Origin: Caballeronia jiangsuensis
GTDB lineage: Bacteria; Pseudomonadota; Gammaproteobacteria; Burkholderiales; Burkholderiaceae
DNA: 64,000 nt
Direction of reading: 5' to 3'
Assembly (NCBI GenBank): GCA_000648925.1
Contig: JFHF01000022.1
Coordinates: 1-64,000 of the forward strand
This document shows positions 1 through 9,098 of the stretch, one piece after another; within the stretch, counting starts at the first letter, position 1; each line of letters opens with the position of its first letter. A program made the position numbers and the translations under genes. Under the pieces are notes generated by a model that saw only the letters and a program-made list of their open reading frames with translations, did no database searches and was not told where the DNA came from.

Positions 1-789
1 GCCGCCGCGGTGACCGCGCCGCCCGCCGCCATCACCACCAAGCCCGCGGCGAAGACGGCAAGCGGCGGCGAGATCAAGGATTGCCCGACGTGCCCTGTCC
101 TGATTCCGCTCTCGTCCGGCAGCTTCACGATGGGCAGCAACAACGACGATCCCGCCGAGAAGCCGCCGCACCGGGTATCGATCGGGCGCGCGTTCGCCAT
201 CGGCAAGTACGAAGTCACGGTCGAGCAATGGAACGCCTGCGTCGATGCGGGCGCGTGCACCCGCGTCGCGGCGGAAGGCGAGTCGGGCACGCCGCCCGGC
301 AATGCGCCGATGCGCAACGTGAGCTGGGACGACGCGCAGGTCTACGTCAAATGGCTGAGCAAGATGGGCGGCAAGGCGTATCGTCTGCCGACGGAAGCGG
401 AGTGGGAATACGCGGCGCGCGGCGGCACGCAGTCCACCTACTGGTGGGGCGATCAGATGAAGAAAGGCACGGCCGACTGCAAGGATTGCGGCGACCCGTA
501 CAAACCCGACGCGCCGACGCCCGTCGGATCGTTCGCGGCGAATCCCTATGGCCTGTACGACATGAACGGCAGCGTCTGGGAATGGGTCGCCGACTGCTGG
601 CATAGCTCGTACAAGAGCGCGCCCGTCGATGGCCGCGCGTGGGACGATCCCTCGTGCTCCGTGCGCGTGATTCGCGGCGGCTCGTGGCGCGAAGGCGCGT
701 CCTACATGCAGTCGGCGACGCGCTTCAAATACAGTTCGAGCGTGCGCCAGTCGCAGAACGGCTTTCGCGTCGCGCGGGATATGGAGTGA
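1..789 (+). CDS. SUMF1/FGE-sulfatase domain protein (5' end outside window)
   Basis: The reading frame is open from base 1, so the start lies upstream; the visible GTG at 10 need not be the start. The domain is recognisable from the RLPTEAEWEYAARGG block (near nt 380-425), NPYGLYDMNGSVWEW (near 540-590) and RVIRGGSW near the C-terminus. True formylglycine-generating enzymes carry two copper-binding cysteines just after the GGS motif. Here that stretch reads SWREGASYMQSATRFKY and has none, so sulfatase activation is unlikely. Members without the cysteines are often binding or effector domains joined to other modules. The Ala/Pro/Lys-rich visible N-terminus looks like a linker, so the upstream part may hold another domain. 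Family assignment is firm; function is not. Confidence 0.85.
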   Translation, partial: AAAVTAPPAAITTKPAAKTASGGEIKDCPTCPVLIPLSSGSFTMGSNNDDPAEKPPHRVSIGRAFAIGKYEVTVEQWNACVDAGACTRVAAEGESGTPPGNAPMRNVSWDDAQVYVKWLSKMGGKAYRLPTEAEWEYAARGGTQSTYWWGDQMKKGTADCKDCGDPYKPDAPTPVGSFAANPYGLYDMNGSVWEWVADCWHSSYKSAPVDGRAWDDPSCSVRVIRGGSWREGASYMQSATRFKYSSSVRQSQNGFRVARDME

Positions 790-792
790 GCT

Positions 793-2664
793 TCATCGGC
801 CAGCGGCCTTCACGATGATCTGCGCCTGCGCATCCCGCTCGATCGTCTTGAGCGCGGGCAACGCCGCCCTGAAATCGTCGGGCGTGCAGACCTGCTTGCC
901 GAAGCGCGCTTCCAGCGTGCGCGAAATCTGCACGACATTGGTCGACGGATCGAAGAGATAGCGCGAGCGGTAGCGAAAGAAGTCGCTCGTCAGATCCTGA
1001 TCGGCGGGCACCTCGGTCACGCGCATCGTCTTCGGCAGCGTGATCTGCGAGACTTCGTCGAACGTCCCGCCGATGCACAGATACGGCTGCGTGCGCGTGC
1101 GCTCGGCGAGCCAGTTGCGCGTCGCCGTCGCGATGCCGCCCGAGAGGCTCGAAAGCGCGGGCAGCGCCGTCGTGCCGGTCGGCCAGACGACATCGTCGAG
1201 CGTGCCGCGCAGGGTCGTCGCGAACGGGCCGCCGCTTGCATCGACATCGCTCGTCGTCAGCGCGCCCGCGCCGCGCAGGTTCGTGAAGCGCAGCCGGTCC
1301 GCCGCGATCTGGTCGCGCCGCTGCGCATTCGCGAGCCGCAGGTTCATGCGCTCGATCTCCGCGCTCCATCCCGCATCCTCCACCCAGTAGGCGAAGCTCG
1401 CCTCGCCTTGCGGCGCGACCTCGATCTGCAGACGCGCCGTGCGCGCGAGCGGCTGGGTCGAGGGCGTGCGGGCGAGCGCGCCGGTGTTCACGAGCAGCGC
1501 GGGACGATCCATGTCGGCGAGCGGCAGAAAGCCGAACTCGACGCTCGACGCCGTGCTGTCCGCATACAGCTTCAGATCGGGCAGCCACGTGACGATGTGA
1601 TTGATCGCGCCCGACCCGTATCCCGGCACCGACGGCAGCGTATAGACCGAGCCCAGGCCGATCAGCACGGGCTCGTTGCGAATGCCGACGGCATCGAGCA
1701 GCGCGCCGTAGAGCGCGACGTGGTCCTTGCAATCGCCGTAGCGGTTCGCGAGCACGTCGGTCACGGGATGCGGCACGGCGGGACTCTGGCCGATGAACAT
1801 CGCGACGTAGCGGATCGAGTGGCGCACCCAGTCGTAGAGCGTTTTGGCTTTGGCGCGGTCGTCGGCGTCGTGGCTCGTGAGCGATTGCGCGAGCGCGCGG
1901 ATGGCGGGATCGCTCGCGCCCGGATCGGCGGCCGCTTCGCGATAGCTCTTCGCGAAGCTCGCGTAATCGGGAAAGGTCGTGACCATCAGGCGATCGCCGT
2001 ACTGCGCATAGCCGACCGAGCCGCTTTCGATGCGCGCGATACGATCGCGCCGGTAGACGAACGCATAGCGCGTGCGCCCGTTTTCGGTGACGGGCGGCTC
2101 GGCGATGTAACCGCGCGCGTCGGCATAAAGCGGCTTGTCCGCCGGCAGATCGAAGACGAGCCGCTGTTGCAGCACGGGCCTCGGCCCCGGATCGACGTAA
2201 TAGTTGAACTGCCCCGGAATCACCGCCGCCGCCTGACTCTTGCGCGAACGCAGATGCACCGTCGAGCCGATGCCCACCGCCGGAAAGATCACCGCGCGCA
2301 GTTTCGCGTCCTGAAACGTCGGCGCGCCTGCCGAGCGCGGCTCCTGAATGTCGCGGATCTGATCCGGCGTGACGTCGTGGCGCGCGCCGTTCGCATCGAC
2401 CGAATACGCCTCGACGATATCCACCTTCGACACGCTCTTGTCGTACCAGACGTAGCGCTGCGCGATCTCGTCGACGCCCGCCGAGGTGTTCGCGCGCAGC
2501 ACGGCGTCGTCGTCTTCGGTCAGCGAGCCATCGGCGGCGACGACGAACTCGTGGACGTCGCTGACGACGGTCGAAGGATCGTCGTCCGTCGCGGCAACGG
2601 CGCACGACCACGCGCACACGCCGACGATGACGCACGTCAGATCGGAAATGAAGCGACGAAACAT
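793..2664 (-). CDS. Secreted DUF3857/transglutaminase-like protein
   Basis: A 623-residue protein from the ATG at 2664. It begins MFRRFISDLTCVIVGVCAW and has a signal peptide ending about residue 24, so it should be exported. The first half fits the DUF3857 beta-rich domain. The middle holds a transglutaminase-like core with NRYGDCKDH, where Cys is the expected nucleophile, followed by ALYGALLDAVGI. The frame stays open far upstream, but the signal peptide fixes this start. Its stop lies four bases from the end of the convergent SUMF1 gene. The substrate is unknown; relatives are often envelope proteins of unproven function. Confidence 0.85.
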   Translation of the reverse strand: MFRRFISDLTCVIVGVCAWSCAVAATDDDPSTVVSDVHEFVVAADGSLTEDDDAVLRANTSAGVDEIAQRYVWYDKSVSKVDIVEAYSVDANGARHDVTPDQIRDIQEPRSAGAPTFQDAKLRAVIFPAVGIGSTVHLRSRKSQAAAVIPGQFNYYVDPGPRPVLQQRLVFDLPADKPLYADARGYIAEPPVTENGRTRYAFVYRRDRIARIESGSVGYAQYGDRLMVTTFPDYASFAKSYREAAADPGASDPAIRALAQSLTSHDADDRAKAKTLYDWVRHSIRYVAMFIGQSPAVPHPVTDVLANRYGDCKDHVALYGALLDAVGIRNEPVLIGLGSVYTLPSVPGYGSGAINHIVTWLPDLKLYADSTASSVEFGFLPLADMDRPALLVNTGALARTPSTQPLARTARLQIEVAPQGEASFAYWVEDAGWSAEIERMNLRLANAQRRDQIAADRLRFTNLRGAGALTTSDVDASGGPFATTLRGTLDDVVWPTGTTALPALSSLSGGIATATRNWLAERTRTQPYLCIGGTFDEVSQITLPKTMRVTEVPADQDLTSDFFRYRSRYLFDPSTNVVQISRTLEARFGKQVCTPDDFRAALPALKTIERDAQAQIIVKAAGR

Positions 2665-2758
2665 GTGGAAGTGCCCGCGCCGCAGGAGGGAAAGTTCATC
2701 GTACAGGAGGACGCCGCCCGTCGCGCATGACCGTTCAGCCGCGACAAAACGAAACGCG

Positions 2759-2790
2759 CGACAATTTGTATCATATTGCGATATAATTTG
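2759..2790 (+). promoter_or_regulatory. Putative sigma-70 promoter for the HPP-MarR-ClC unit
   Basis: An AT-rich island in GC-rich DNA carries a perfect -10 hexamer, TATAAT, at 2782-2787. The matching -35 region at 2759-2764 is poor. It sits 86 bases before the GTG of the HPP gene, between divergent genes. Confidence 0.4.
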
Positions 2791-2872
2791 AGACTGTCGC
2801 ACGCTTGCTTTCGCGCCACCGACCCGGCCGGCCAGTGTGACCCTCCACTGACTCTTCCGGAACGCTGAAAAA

Positions 2873-4027
2873 GTGTCGCGTAACGTATTGCTTCGCTGGC
2901 TGCAAGGCTTTCTCCCCGCTCCTGTCACGCTGCGCTGGACCGAGCGGCTGCGCGGCGGTCTGGGCGCGCTGATCGGCATCGCGCTGACGGGCGGCCTCGC
3001 GCATCTCCTGGTCGGCGACGCAGCGGCCATTCCGTTTCTCATCGCGCCGATGGGCGCCTCCGCCGTGCTGCTCTTCGCCGTTCCCGCGAGTCCGCTCGCG
3101 CAGCCGTGGTCGATCATCGGCGGGAACCTGGTGTCGGCGACGGTCGGCGTCGTCTGCGCGATGCTCATCCACGATCCCATCGACGCCGCCGCGCTCGCCG
3201 TCTGTCTCGCCATCTGCGCGATGTTCGCGCTGCGCTGCGTGCATCCGCCTTCGGGCGCGGTCGCGCTGACCGCGGTGCTCGGCGGACCGTCGATTCATGC
3301 GCTCGGCTTCGGCTTCGTGTTCGCGCCGGTGGCGATCCAGTCGGCGGCGCTGCTGTCGTCGGCGATCGTGTTTCATGCGCTGACGGGCCATCGCTATCCG
3401 CACGGCCACGCCGCGCCGAAACCCGCGAACGCGCCGCCCGACGCCGCCGCGTTCACGCGCGCCGATCTCGAAGCCGTGCTGTCGCGGCGCAGCGAAATGC
3501 TCGACGTCGATCCGGACGATCTCGAAGCGCTCCTGCGCGAGACGCAGTTGCAGGCCTACGCGCGCCGTTTCACGGAGTTCACGTGCGCGGACATCATGTC
3601 GCGCGCGATCGTGTCGGTGACGCCCGATACGAGCGCGCAGGCGGCGCTCGCGCTCATCGACAGGCATCAGGTGAAGGCGCTGCCGGTGATCGACGCAACA
3701 CGCCGCGTGTGCGGCATCGTCACGCGCGCGGACCTGGCGCCGGTGCGCCGCGGCGGCATCGTCGAGGGTATGAAGCGCGCGATCGAGCGGCTCATGCGCG
3801 GCCCGTCGACGACGCCGCCGCTCGTCGCCGCGCTGATGACGACGGACGTGCGCACCGTGAAGACCGGCACCGCGATCGCCGAACTGGTGCCGATGTTCGC
3901 GCACTTCGGGCACCACCACATTCCGGTGGTCGGCGCGCACGATGAGCTTGCCGGAATGGTCACCGAAACCGACCTGATCTCCGGGCTCTATCGGCAATCT
4001 TTCGCGGGCGAGCGCAAGAGCGCCTGA
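2873..4027 (+). CDS. HPP-family membrane protein with C-terminal CBS pair
   Basis: 384 residues from a GTG start. The N-terminal half (about residues 20-180) is hydrophobic with four or five membrane segments and contains the family signature HPPSGAVALTAVLGG. The C-terminal half carries two CBS domains (about residues 235-290 and 320-380), which usually bind adenine nucleotides and gate transporters. HPP proteins of cyanobacteria and chloroplasts have been linked to nitrite transport; extending that here is inference. It leads a unit with a MarR regulator (26 bp downstream) and a ClC channel that also has CBS domains, suggesting joint control of anion movement. Confidence 0.85.
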   Translation: MSRNVLLRWLQGFLPAPVTLRWTERLRGGLGALIGIALTGGLAHLLVGDAAAIPFLIAPMGASAVLLFAVPASPLAQPWSIIGGNLVSATVGVVCAMLIHDPIDAAALAVCLAICAMFALRCVHPPSGAVALTAVLGGPSIHALGFGFVFAPVAIQSAALLSSAIVFHALTGHRYPHGHAAPKPANAPPDAAAFTRADLEAVLSRRSEMLDVDPDDLEALLRETQLQAYARRFTEFTCADIMSRAIVSVTPDTSAQAALALIDRHQVKALPVIDATRRVCGIVTRADLAPVRRGGIVEGMKRAIERLMRGPSTTPPLVAALMTTDVRTVKTGTAIAELVPMFAHFGHHHIPVVGAHDELAGMVTETDLISGLYRQSFAGERKSA

Positions 4028-4052
4028 ACCGCCCCGCGCTGACTGGAATCCG

Positions 4053-4463
4053 ATGAAAACCCCTCGCACGCTCGACAAGCCGGACTTCGAACAGCTATCC
4101 GAATTCCGCTATCAGATGCGCCGCTTCGAGCGCTTCTCCGAACAAGCCGCACAGAGCGAAGGCATCACGCCGCTGCAGTATCTGCTGCTGCTGCACATCA
4201 AGGGCTATCCGGGCCGCGACTGGGCGACGGTCGGCGAACTCGCGGAGCGGCTGCAATCGCATCATCACGGCGTCGTGGCGCTCGTCACGCGCTGCGAGGC
4301 GGCCGGGCTCGTGCGCCGCGCGCCGAGCGACGAGGATCGCCGTCAGGTGCGGGTGCATCTCGAAGCGCGCGGCGAAGACGTGCTCGAACGGCTCGCCGCG
4401 CTGCATCGCGCGGAGCTGAAGTCGCTCGAAGGCGCGTTCCGCGTGCCGAGCATCGATCTCTGA
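4053..4463 (+). CDS. MarR-family transcriptional regulator
   Basis: 136 residues with the winged-helix fold of MarR proteins: the recognition region around LAERLQSHHHGVVALVTR, then the wing, with the DEDRRQVRVHL motif (Asp-Arg of the conserved DxRxxx wing) near residue 95. It lies between the HPP and ClC genes on the same strand, 26 bp after the first and 19 bp before the second. It probably regulates this unit, perhaps in response to a small ligand. The ligand cannot be read from the sequence. Confidence 0.88.
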   Translation: MKTPRTLDKPDFEQLSEFRYQMRRFERFSEQAAQSEGITPLQYLLLLHIKGYPGRDWATVGELAERLQSHHHGVVALVTRCEAAGLVRRAPSDEDRRQVRVHLEARGEDVLERLAALHRAELKSLEGAFRVPSIDL

Positions 4464-4482
4464 ATCACCTGGAGCACTGACC

Positions 4483-6252
4483 ATGGACCATCACAAACGC
4501 GACTTTTCGGTCAACGACCGGCTGCTCAGGATCTGCGGGCTCGCTGCGATCATCGGCGGTGTCGCCACGCTCGCGGCCGTCGTGCTTCTCGGGCTCATCC
4601 ATCTGTTCACGAACCTGTTCTTCTTCGGCACGTTCTCGATCGAGGATCGCTCGCCCGCGCTCAACACGCTCGGACCCTGGGTGATCGCGATTCCGGTGAT
4701 CGGCGGATTGATCGTCGGGATGATGGCGCGCTTCGGCTCGGAGAAAATTCGCGGTCACGGCATTCCGGAAGCCATCGAGGCGATTCTCTTCGGCAAGAGC
4801 CGCATGTCGCCGAAAGTGGCGATTCTGAAGCCGTTGTCGTCGGGCATCGTGATCGGCAGCGGCGGGCCGTTCGGCGCGGAAGGCCCGATCATCATGACGG
4901 GCGGCGCGCTCGGCTCGCTGATCGCGCAATGCATCGACGTGACGGCGGCCGAGCGCAAGACGCTGCTCGTCGCGGGCGCGGCGGCGGGCATGACCGCCGT
5001 GTTCGGCACGCCGGTCGCGGCGGTGCTGCTCGCGGTCGAACTGCTGCTCTTCGAATGGCGGCCGCGCAGCTTCCTGCCGGTCGCGCTCGCGTGCGCCGTC
5101 GCGGGCTTCGCGCGCGCGTCGGTGTTCGGCACGGGCGCGCTCTTTCCGCTCGAAACGCAGCCGCCGCAGATGATTTCGCTGCTGTCGTGCCTCGTCGCCG
5201 GCTTGCTGTCGGGCGCGCTGGCCTCGGGGCTATCGGCGGCGCTCTACAAGCTGGAGGACGTGTTCGGCAAGCTGCCGATCCACTGGATGTGGTGGCCCGC
5301 GATCGGCGCGGTGTTCGTCGGCATCGGCGGATATATCGAGCCACGCGCGCTCGGCGTCGGCTATGACGTGATCGGCGACCTGCTGCACCAGCACATCGCG
5401 ATCAAGGTGGCGCTGTCGATTCTCGCCGTGAAGGCGATCATCTGGGTCGTCGCGCTCGCCTCGGGCACGTCGGGCGGCGTGCTCGCGCCGCTCCTGATGC
5501 TCGGCGCGGGCCTGGGCACCGCGCTCGGCGCAATCCTGCCGGGTCACGACGCCGCGCTCTGGCCGCTCGTGTGCATGGCCGCGACGCTCGGCGCGACGCT
5601 GGGCGCGCCGCTCACCGCGATCGTCTTCGCGTTCGGCCTCACGCACGATGCGAACGCGCTCCTGCCGCTGCTCGCCGCGACGCTCGTCGCGCACGGCTTC
5701 GCGACCGTCGTGATGAAGCGCTCGATCATGACCGAGAAGATCGCGCGGCGCGGCTATCACATCTATCGCGAATACGGCGTGGATCCGCTGGAGCGTCATC
5801 ACGTCGATGAAGTCATGACGCGCGACGTGCTGACGATCGACGCCGCCACGCCGTTGAGCGACGTGCTCGCGCGGCACTTCGGGCCGCATCAGGTGCATCG
5901 CGCGTATCCGGTCGTGCGTGACGGCGTGCTCGTCGGGATGCTGGATCGAGCGGCGCTCGGGACGTTGAACGAAGCGCAGGCGGGTGTGAGCATCGGCGAG
6001 GCATTGCAGCGGCTTCAGTCCGCGGCGCCGGTCTTCGCGCTGCCGGGCGAACCGTGCCGCCTCGCCGCGACGCGCCTCGCGGTGCACGAACTGGAACGCC
6101 TGCCGGTGGTCGCGGACAAGCAGTCGTTAAAGCTCGTCGGCATCGTGTCGCGCAGCGATCTCGTCAAGCCCGCGCGCGCGCACTTCGACGAGGAACATCG
6201 GCGCGAGCGATTCAGAGGCTTTCGGCGAACGCCTGCGTTGAGAAAGCACTGA
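4483..6252 (+). CDS. ClC-type chloride channel/antiporter with CBS domains
   Basis: 589 residues; GGAG precedes the ATG. The ClC pore is present: FGAEGP carries the gating glutamate, and the first selectivity loop reads GHGIP rather than the GSGIP of classical chloride transporters or the GPGIP of nitrate exchangers. GTSGGVLAPLL matches the third conserved block. About ten membrane segments fill residues 15-420. Two CBS domains follow (VDEVMTRDVLTI onward). The last 41 bases overlap the 3' end of the convergent glycosyltransferase gene. Ion preference and channel-versus-exchanger behaviour are open. Confidence 0.92.
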   Translation: MDHHKRDFSVNDRLLRICGLAAIIGGVATLAAVVLLGLIHLFTNLFFFGTFSIEDRSPALNTLGPWVIAIPVIGGLIVGMMARFGSEKIRGHGIPEAIEAILFGKSRMSPKVAILKPLSSGIVIGSGGPFGAEGPIIMTGGALGSLIAQCIDVTAAERKTLLVAGAAAGMTAVFGTPVAAVLLAVELLLFEWRPRSFLPVALACAVAGFARASVFGTGALFPLETQPPQMISLLSCLVAGLLSGALASGLSAALYKLEDVFGKLPIHWMWWPAIGAVFVGIGGYIEPRALGVGYDVIGDLLHQHIAIKVALSILAVKAIIWVVALASGTSGGVLAPLLMLGAGLGTALGAILPGHDAALWPLVCMAATLGATLGAPLTAIVFAFGLTHDANALLPLLAATLVAHGFATVVMKRSIMTEKIARRGYHIYREYGVDPLERHHVDEVMTRDVLTIDAATPLSDVLARHFGPHQVHRAYPVVRDGVLVGMLDRAALGTLNEAQAGVSIGEALQRLQSAAPVFALPGEPCRLAATRLAVHELERLPVVADKQSLKLVGIVSRSDLVKPARAHFDEEHRRERFRGFRRTPALRKH

Positions 6253-7468
6253 GGTCGGCCTGCAGGTCGGCGAGCGGCTGAGTCCAGTTGCCGAGTTCGG
6301 TCTGTCGATAGAGACGCATCGACGGATACCACGGCGTGAAGCGCTGACAGTCGAGCCAGCGCGCATCGCATGCCTGGGACAGCAGCACCCACACCGGTCG
6401 ATTCAGCGCACCGGCCAGATGCCCCGATCCCGTATCGATGGTGACGAGCAGATCGAGCTTTTCGAGCACGCGGGCGGTGTCGCCGAAGGTCGAGAGACAG
6501 GGCGCCATGTCGGTCACGCCGTGGCGGTGCATGACGGCGCGCTCTGCTTCGCTGATCTCGCCTACCTGCAGCGAGTAGAAACGGCAGGCGCGGTTCGACA
6601 TCATGGATTCGAGACGGCTGAGCGGAATCGATCGATACGGCTCCTGACGCACGCCGCTCGCGCTTTTCCATATCAGGCCGATTTTCGGGCGCTTCGTGCC
6701 GTCGCTCAGCAGCGCGTTCGCCTCGTCGGATAACTTCTTGGCCGGATCGATGGCGATACGCGCCGCCGGATTCTCAGCCGGAAAGTACGGCGAGCGCTGA
6801 TAGCGCGCGTAGAGACTAAAGCCGAAGGTAAAGCGATCGCAGCGTTCGAGTCCGATCGCGCGCTGTTCCTCCGTCGCCAACGTCAACGGCACCGCGTCGC
6901 TGTGCCGGAAAACCTCATCCCATCCCGGGAAATGCTCCACGACGACTTCCCGCGCACCGTCGCGAAGCAGCAGATCGACGTAGCGCGAAAATTGCACGAA
7001 GTCCCCGAACCCGCCTTCGTAGTGGACGTAAATTCGCATGCCCGCGACGGGTTCCTCCATGCCGAGGAGTTTCTCCAGCGGTGTGGCCTGCCACAGGGGA
7101 TGCTCCCCCAGAACGAGGCGATAGAAGGCGTCGGCGTAAGCGGGGCCGCGAATCATGCGGTGTCGCTCGTTCGCTTCGTGAAACCTGCCGAGGATGAATT
7201 GCACGATCGAAAGCTCTTCGCTGATGAGATAGCGATTGAAATGAGACAGCGCCTTGTCGGCCAAAGCGCGTTCCAGATGCTTTTCGGCTTCGGCGTGCAG
7301 GCCGGCGAAACTCAGGTCGATACCGAGCTGGCCGATATGGCAGCCGGGATCGCCGGAGGCCGACAACTTCGTCGCGAGGGCTTGCGCCTCGCTGGCGCGG
7401 CCGGCCTTTCGGAGCGTGCGGATCAGTTCCAGCGGCTCCATGTGTTGCAGGTCGTTCGAATGGGTCAT
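6212..7468 (-). CDS. TPR-type glycosyltransferase-like protein
   Basis: 418 residues. The N-terminal third is helical with TPR-like repeats (LIRTLRKAGRASEAQALATK; LHAEAEKHLERALADKALS). The C-terminal part resembles GT9/GT41-like glycosyltransferases of beta- and gammaproteobacteria: KIGLIWKSASG, then LVTIDTGSGHLAGALNRPVWVLL, and a final WYPSMRLYRQ motif typical of the group. It probably moves a sugar onto a cell-surface glycan or protein, but the acceptor is unknown. It is convergent with, and overlaps, the ClC gene by 41 bp. Confidence 0.75.
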   Translation of the reverse strand: MTHSNDLQHMEPLELIRTLRKAGRASEAQALATKLSASGDPGCHIGQLGIDLSFAGLHAEAEKHLERALADKALSHFNRYLISEELSIVQFILGRFHEANERHRMIRGPAYADAFYRLVLGEHPLWQATPLEKLLGMEEPVAGMRIYVHYEGGFGDFVQFSRYVDLLLRDGAREVVVEHFPGWDEVFRHSDAVPLTLATEEQRAIGLERCDRFTFGFSLYARYQRSPYFPAENPAARIAIDPAKKLSDEANALLSDGTKRPKIGLIWKSASGVRQEPYRSIPLSRLESMMSNRACRFYSLQVGEISEAERAVMHRHGVTDMAPCLSTFGDTARVLEKLDLLVTIDTGSGHLAGALNRPVWVLLSQACDARWLDCQRFTPWYPSMRLYRQTELGNWTQPLADLQADLSAFSTQAFAESL

Positions 7469-7651
7469 GATGTTATGCGCTGAGATCGCCGGAAACGGCC
7501 GGCTATGCTAATTCTTCCAGGCGTCCGAACCGCAAAAATGCGTAACTTCAAGGTAGCCGCAGCGGCTCGGGGATGGAAACGAAATTGCGTCATCGTGCTT
7601 TTCCGGAAGCGAAAGAATCGAATGGAACGCCTTCGAGGAGGAACTCGCGAC

Positions 7652-7699
7652 ATGCCCTTCCGCCCGCCGAATCGCGCGATCTGCGCGCACCGCTCATGA
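7652..7699 (+). CDS. 15-residue leader ORF coupled to aldo/keto reductase
   Basis: A short ORF (MPFRPPNRAICAHRS) begins 10 bases after a strong Shine-Dalgarno, GAGGAGG at 7635-7641. Its TGA stop overlaps the ATG of the next gene as ATGA. The downstream gene itself has no clear ribosome site. The layout suggests that ribosomes reach the reductase start by finishing this ORF. An in-frame ATG further upstream (7622) exists but has no comparable site. Expression of the peptide is inferred. Confidence 0.45.
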   Translation: MPFRPPNRAICAHRS

Positions 7700-8610
7700 C
7701 CACTCGCCGCGACTTTCTCCGCGTGACCGCCGCCGCGCTCGCCGCCCGATCGGCTCAATCGGCCCAGGCCGCCGAACCGCCCGCCCCGCTCATGCACAAG
7801 CGTCCCATCCCTTCGACCGGCGAGCCTCTGCCCATCGTCGGCTGCGGCACCTGGCGCACCTTCGACGTCGGCGATGACGCAGCCCGCCGCCGCGAGCTTG
7901 CCGAAGTCCTGCGCGTGCTTTTCGCGGCGGGCGGCTCGGTGATCGATTCATCGCCGATGTACGGTTCCTCCGAAGCCGTCGCGGGCGCGCTGCTCGCGCA
8001 ATCGCACACGCGAGACAAGGCGTTCATCGCCACCAAGGTCTGGACCGACGGACGCGAGGCCGGCATCGCGCAGATGGAGCAGTCGATGCGCCTGTGGCAG
8101 ACCGATCGCATCGACCTCATGCAGATTCACAACCTGCTCGACTGGCGCACGCATCTCGCCACGCTGCGCGACTGGAAAGCCGCCGGCAAGATCCGCTATA
8201 TCGGCGTCACGCACTACACGTCCGGCGCGTTCCCGCAGGTCGAAGCGGTGCTGCGCTCGGAGCGCATCGATTTCGTGCAGATCAACTACGCCGCCAACGA
8301 CCGCGACGCCGAAGCGCGCCTCCTGCCGCTCGCCGCCGAGCGCGGCGTCGCGGTGATCGTGAATCAGCCGTTCGGCGGCGGCTCGCTGCTCGCGAGCCTG
8401 CGCAACCGGCCCTTGCCCGCCTTCGCGCAGGAACTCGGCTGCGCGTCGTGGGCACAGCTTCTGCTCAAATTCGTGCTGGGCAACGCCGCCGTGACCTGCG
8501 TGATTCCGGGCACGGGACGGCGCGAATACATGATCGACAACGCGCGCGCGGGCATCGGCATCTATCCCGACGCGGCGATGAGACAGCGCATCGCCGATGC
8601 AGTCGCGTAA
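7696..8610 (+). CDS. Tat-exported aldo/keto reductase
   Basis: 304 residues from the ATG at 7696. The start was chosen because it places a twin-arginine signal (TTRRDFLRVTAAALAARS) at the N-terminus. After the AQA cleavage region comes an aldo/keto reductase barrel: catalytic-type Asp/Tyr in VIDSSPMYGSSE, Lys in FIATKVW, His in DLMQIHNLLDW, and a C-terminal PGTGRREYM loop that would hold the nicotinamide cofactor. Tat export suggests it folds with cofactor before reaching the periplasm. Substrate unknown. The frame is open to 7573, but that would bury the Tat signal. Confidence 0.88.
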   Translation: MTTRRDFLRVTAAALAARSAQSAQAAEPPAPLMHKRPIPSTGEPLPIVGCGTWRTFDVGDDAARRRELAEVLRVLFAAGGSVIDSSPMYGSSEAVAGALLAQSHTRDKAFIATKVWTDGREAGIAQMEQSMRLWQTDRIDLMQIHNLLDWRTHLATLRDWKAAGKIRYIGVTHYTSGAFPQVEAVLRSERIDFVQINYAANDRDAEARLLPLAAERGVAVIVNQPFGGGSLLASLRNRPLPAFAQELGCASWAQLLLKFVLGNAAVTCVIPGTGRREYMIDNARAGIGIYPDAAMRQRIADAVA

Positions 8611-8620
8611 GGAGAAAACC

Positions 8621-9043
8621 ATGAGCGATCCCTACGATCTTCAGCGTTTCGTCGACGCGCAGGAAAGCGTCATCGACGACGTGCGCGCCGAGCTTTCCGC
8701 CGGCCGCAAGCGAACGCACTGGATGTGGTTCGTGTTCCCGCAGATCGCCGGCCTCGGGCACAGCGCGATGGCGCAGCACTACGCGATTTCATCGCGCGAC
8801 GAAGCCCGCGCGTATCTCGCGCATCCCGTGCTGGGCGCGCGGCTCGTCGAACTGACGCGCATCGTCAACGGCGTGCAGGGGCGCAGCGTCAGCGACATCT
8901 TCGGTTATCCGGACGACATGAAATTTCATTCGTCGATGACCCTGTTCGCGCACACGGCCGACGACGCCGAAGTCTTCAACGAAGCACTGCGCCGCTATTT
9001 CGAAGGTCGCGCCGACGAAGCCACGCTGTCGCGTCTTCAATGA
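8621..9043 (+). CDS. DUF1810 family protein
   Basis: 140 residues, ATG preceded by AAGGAGAAAACC. Family features are DPYDLQRFVDAQ at the N-terminus, THWMWFVFPQIAGLG near residue 35, and a late KFHSSMTLFAH segment. This is a small, widely spread cytosolic family (YbiA-neighbour type) without an assigned reaction. It starts 10 bp after the aldo/keto reductase stop and is probably cotranscribed with it. Confidence 0.9.
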   Translation: MSDPYDLQRFVDAQESVIDDVRAELSAGRKRTHWMWFVFPQIAGLGHSAMAQHYAISSRDEARAYLAHPVLGARLVELTRIVNGVQGRSVSDIFGYPDDMKFHSSMTLFAHTADDAEVFNEALRRYFEGRADEATLSRLQ

Positions 9044-9098
9044 CGGGCATGGCGGTTGCGTCTGCTGAAACGTCCACATCCTTCAGGAGGCGTGAGCC

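Noticed and set aside
6212..6252. 41-bp overlap of ClC and glycosyltransferase genes as a sign of a wrong frame
   Set aside because: Both proteins keep family-typical sequence up to near their ends; convergent 3' overlaps of this size are normal.
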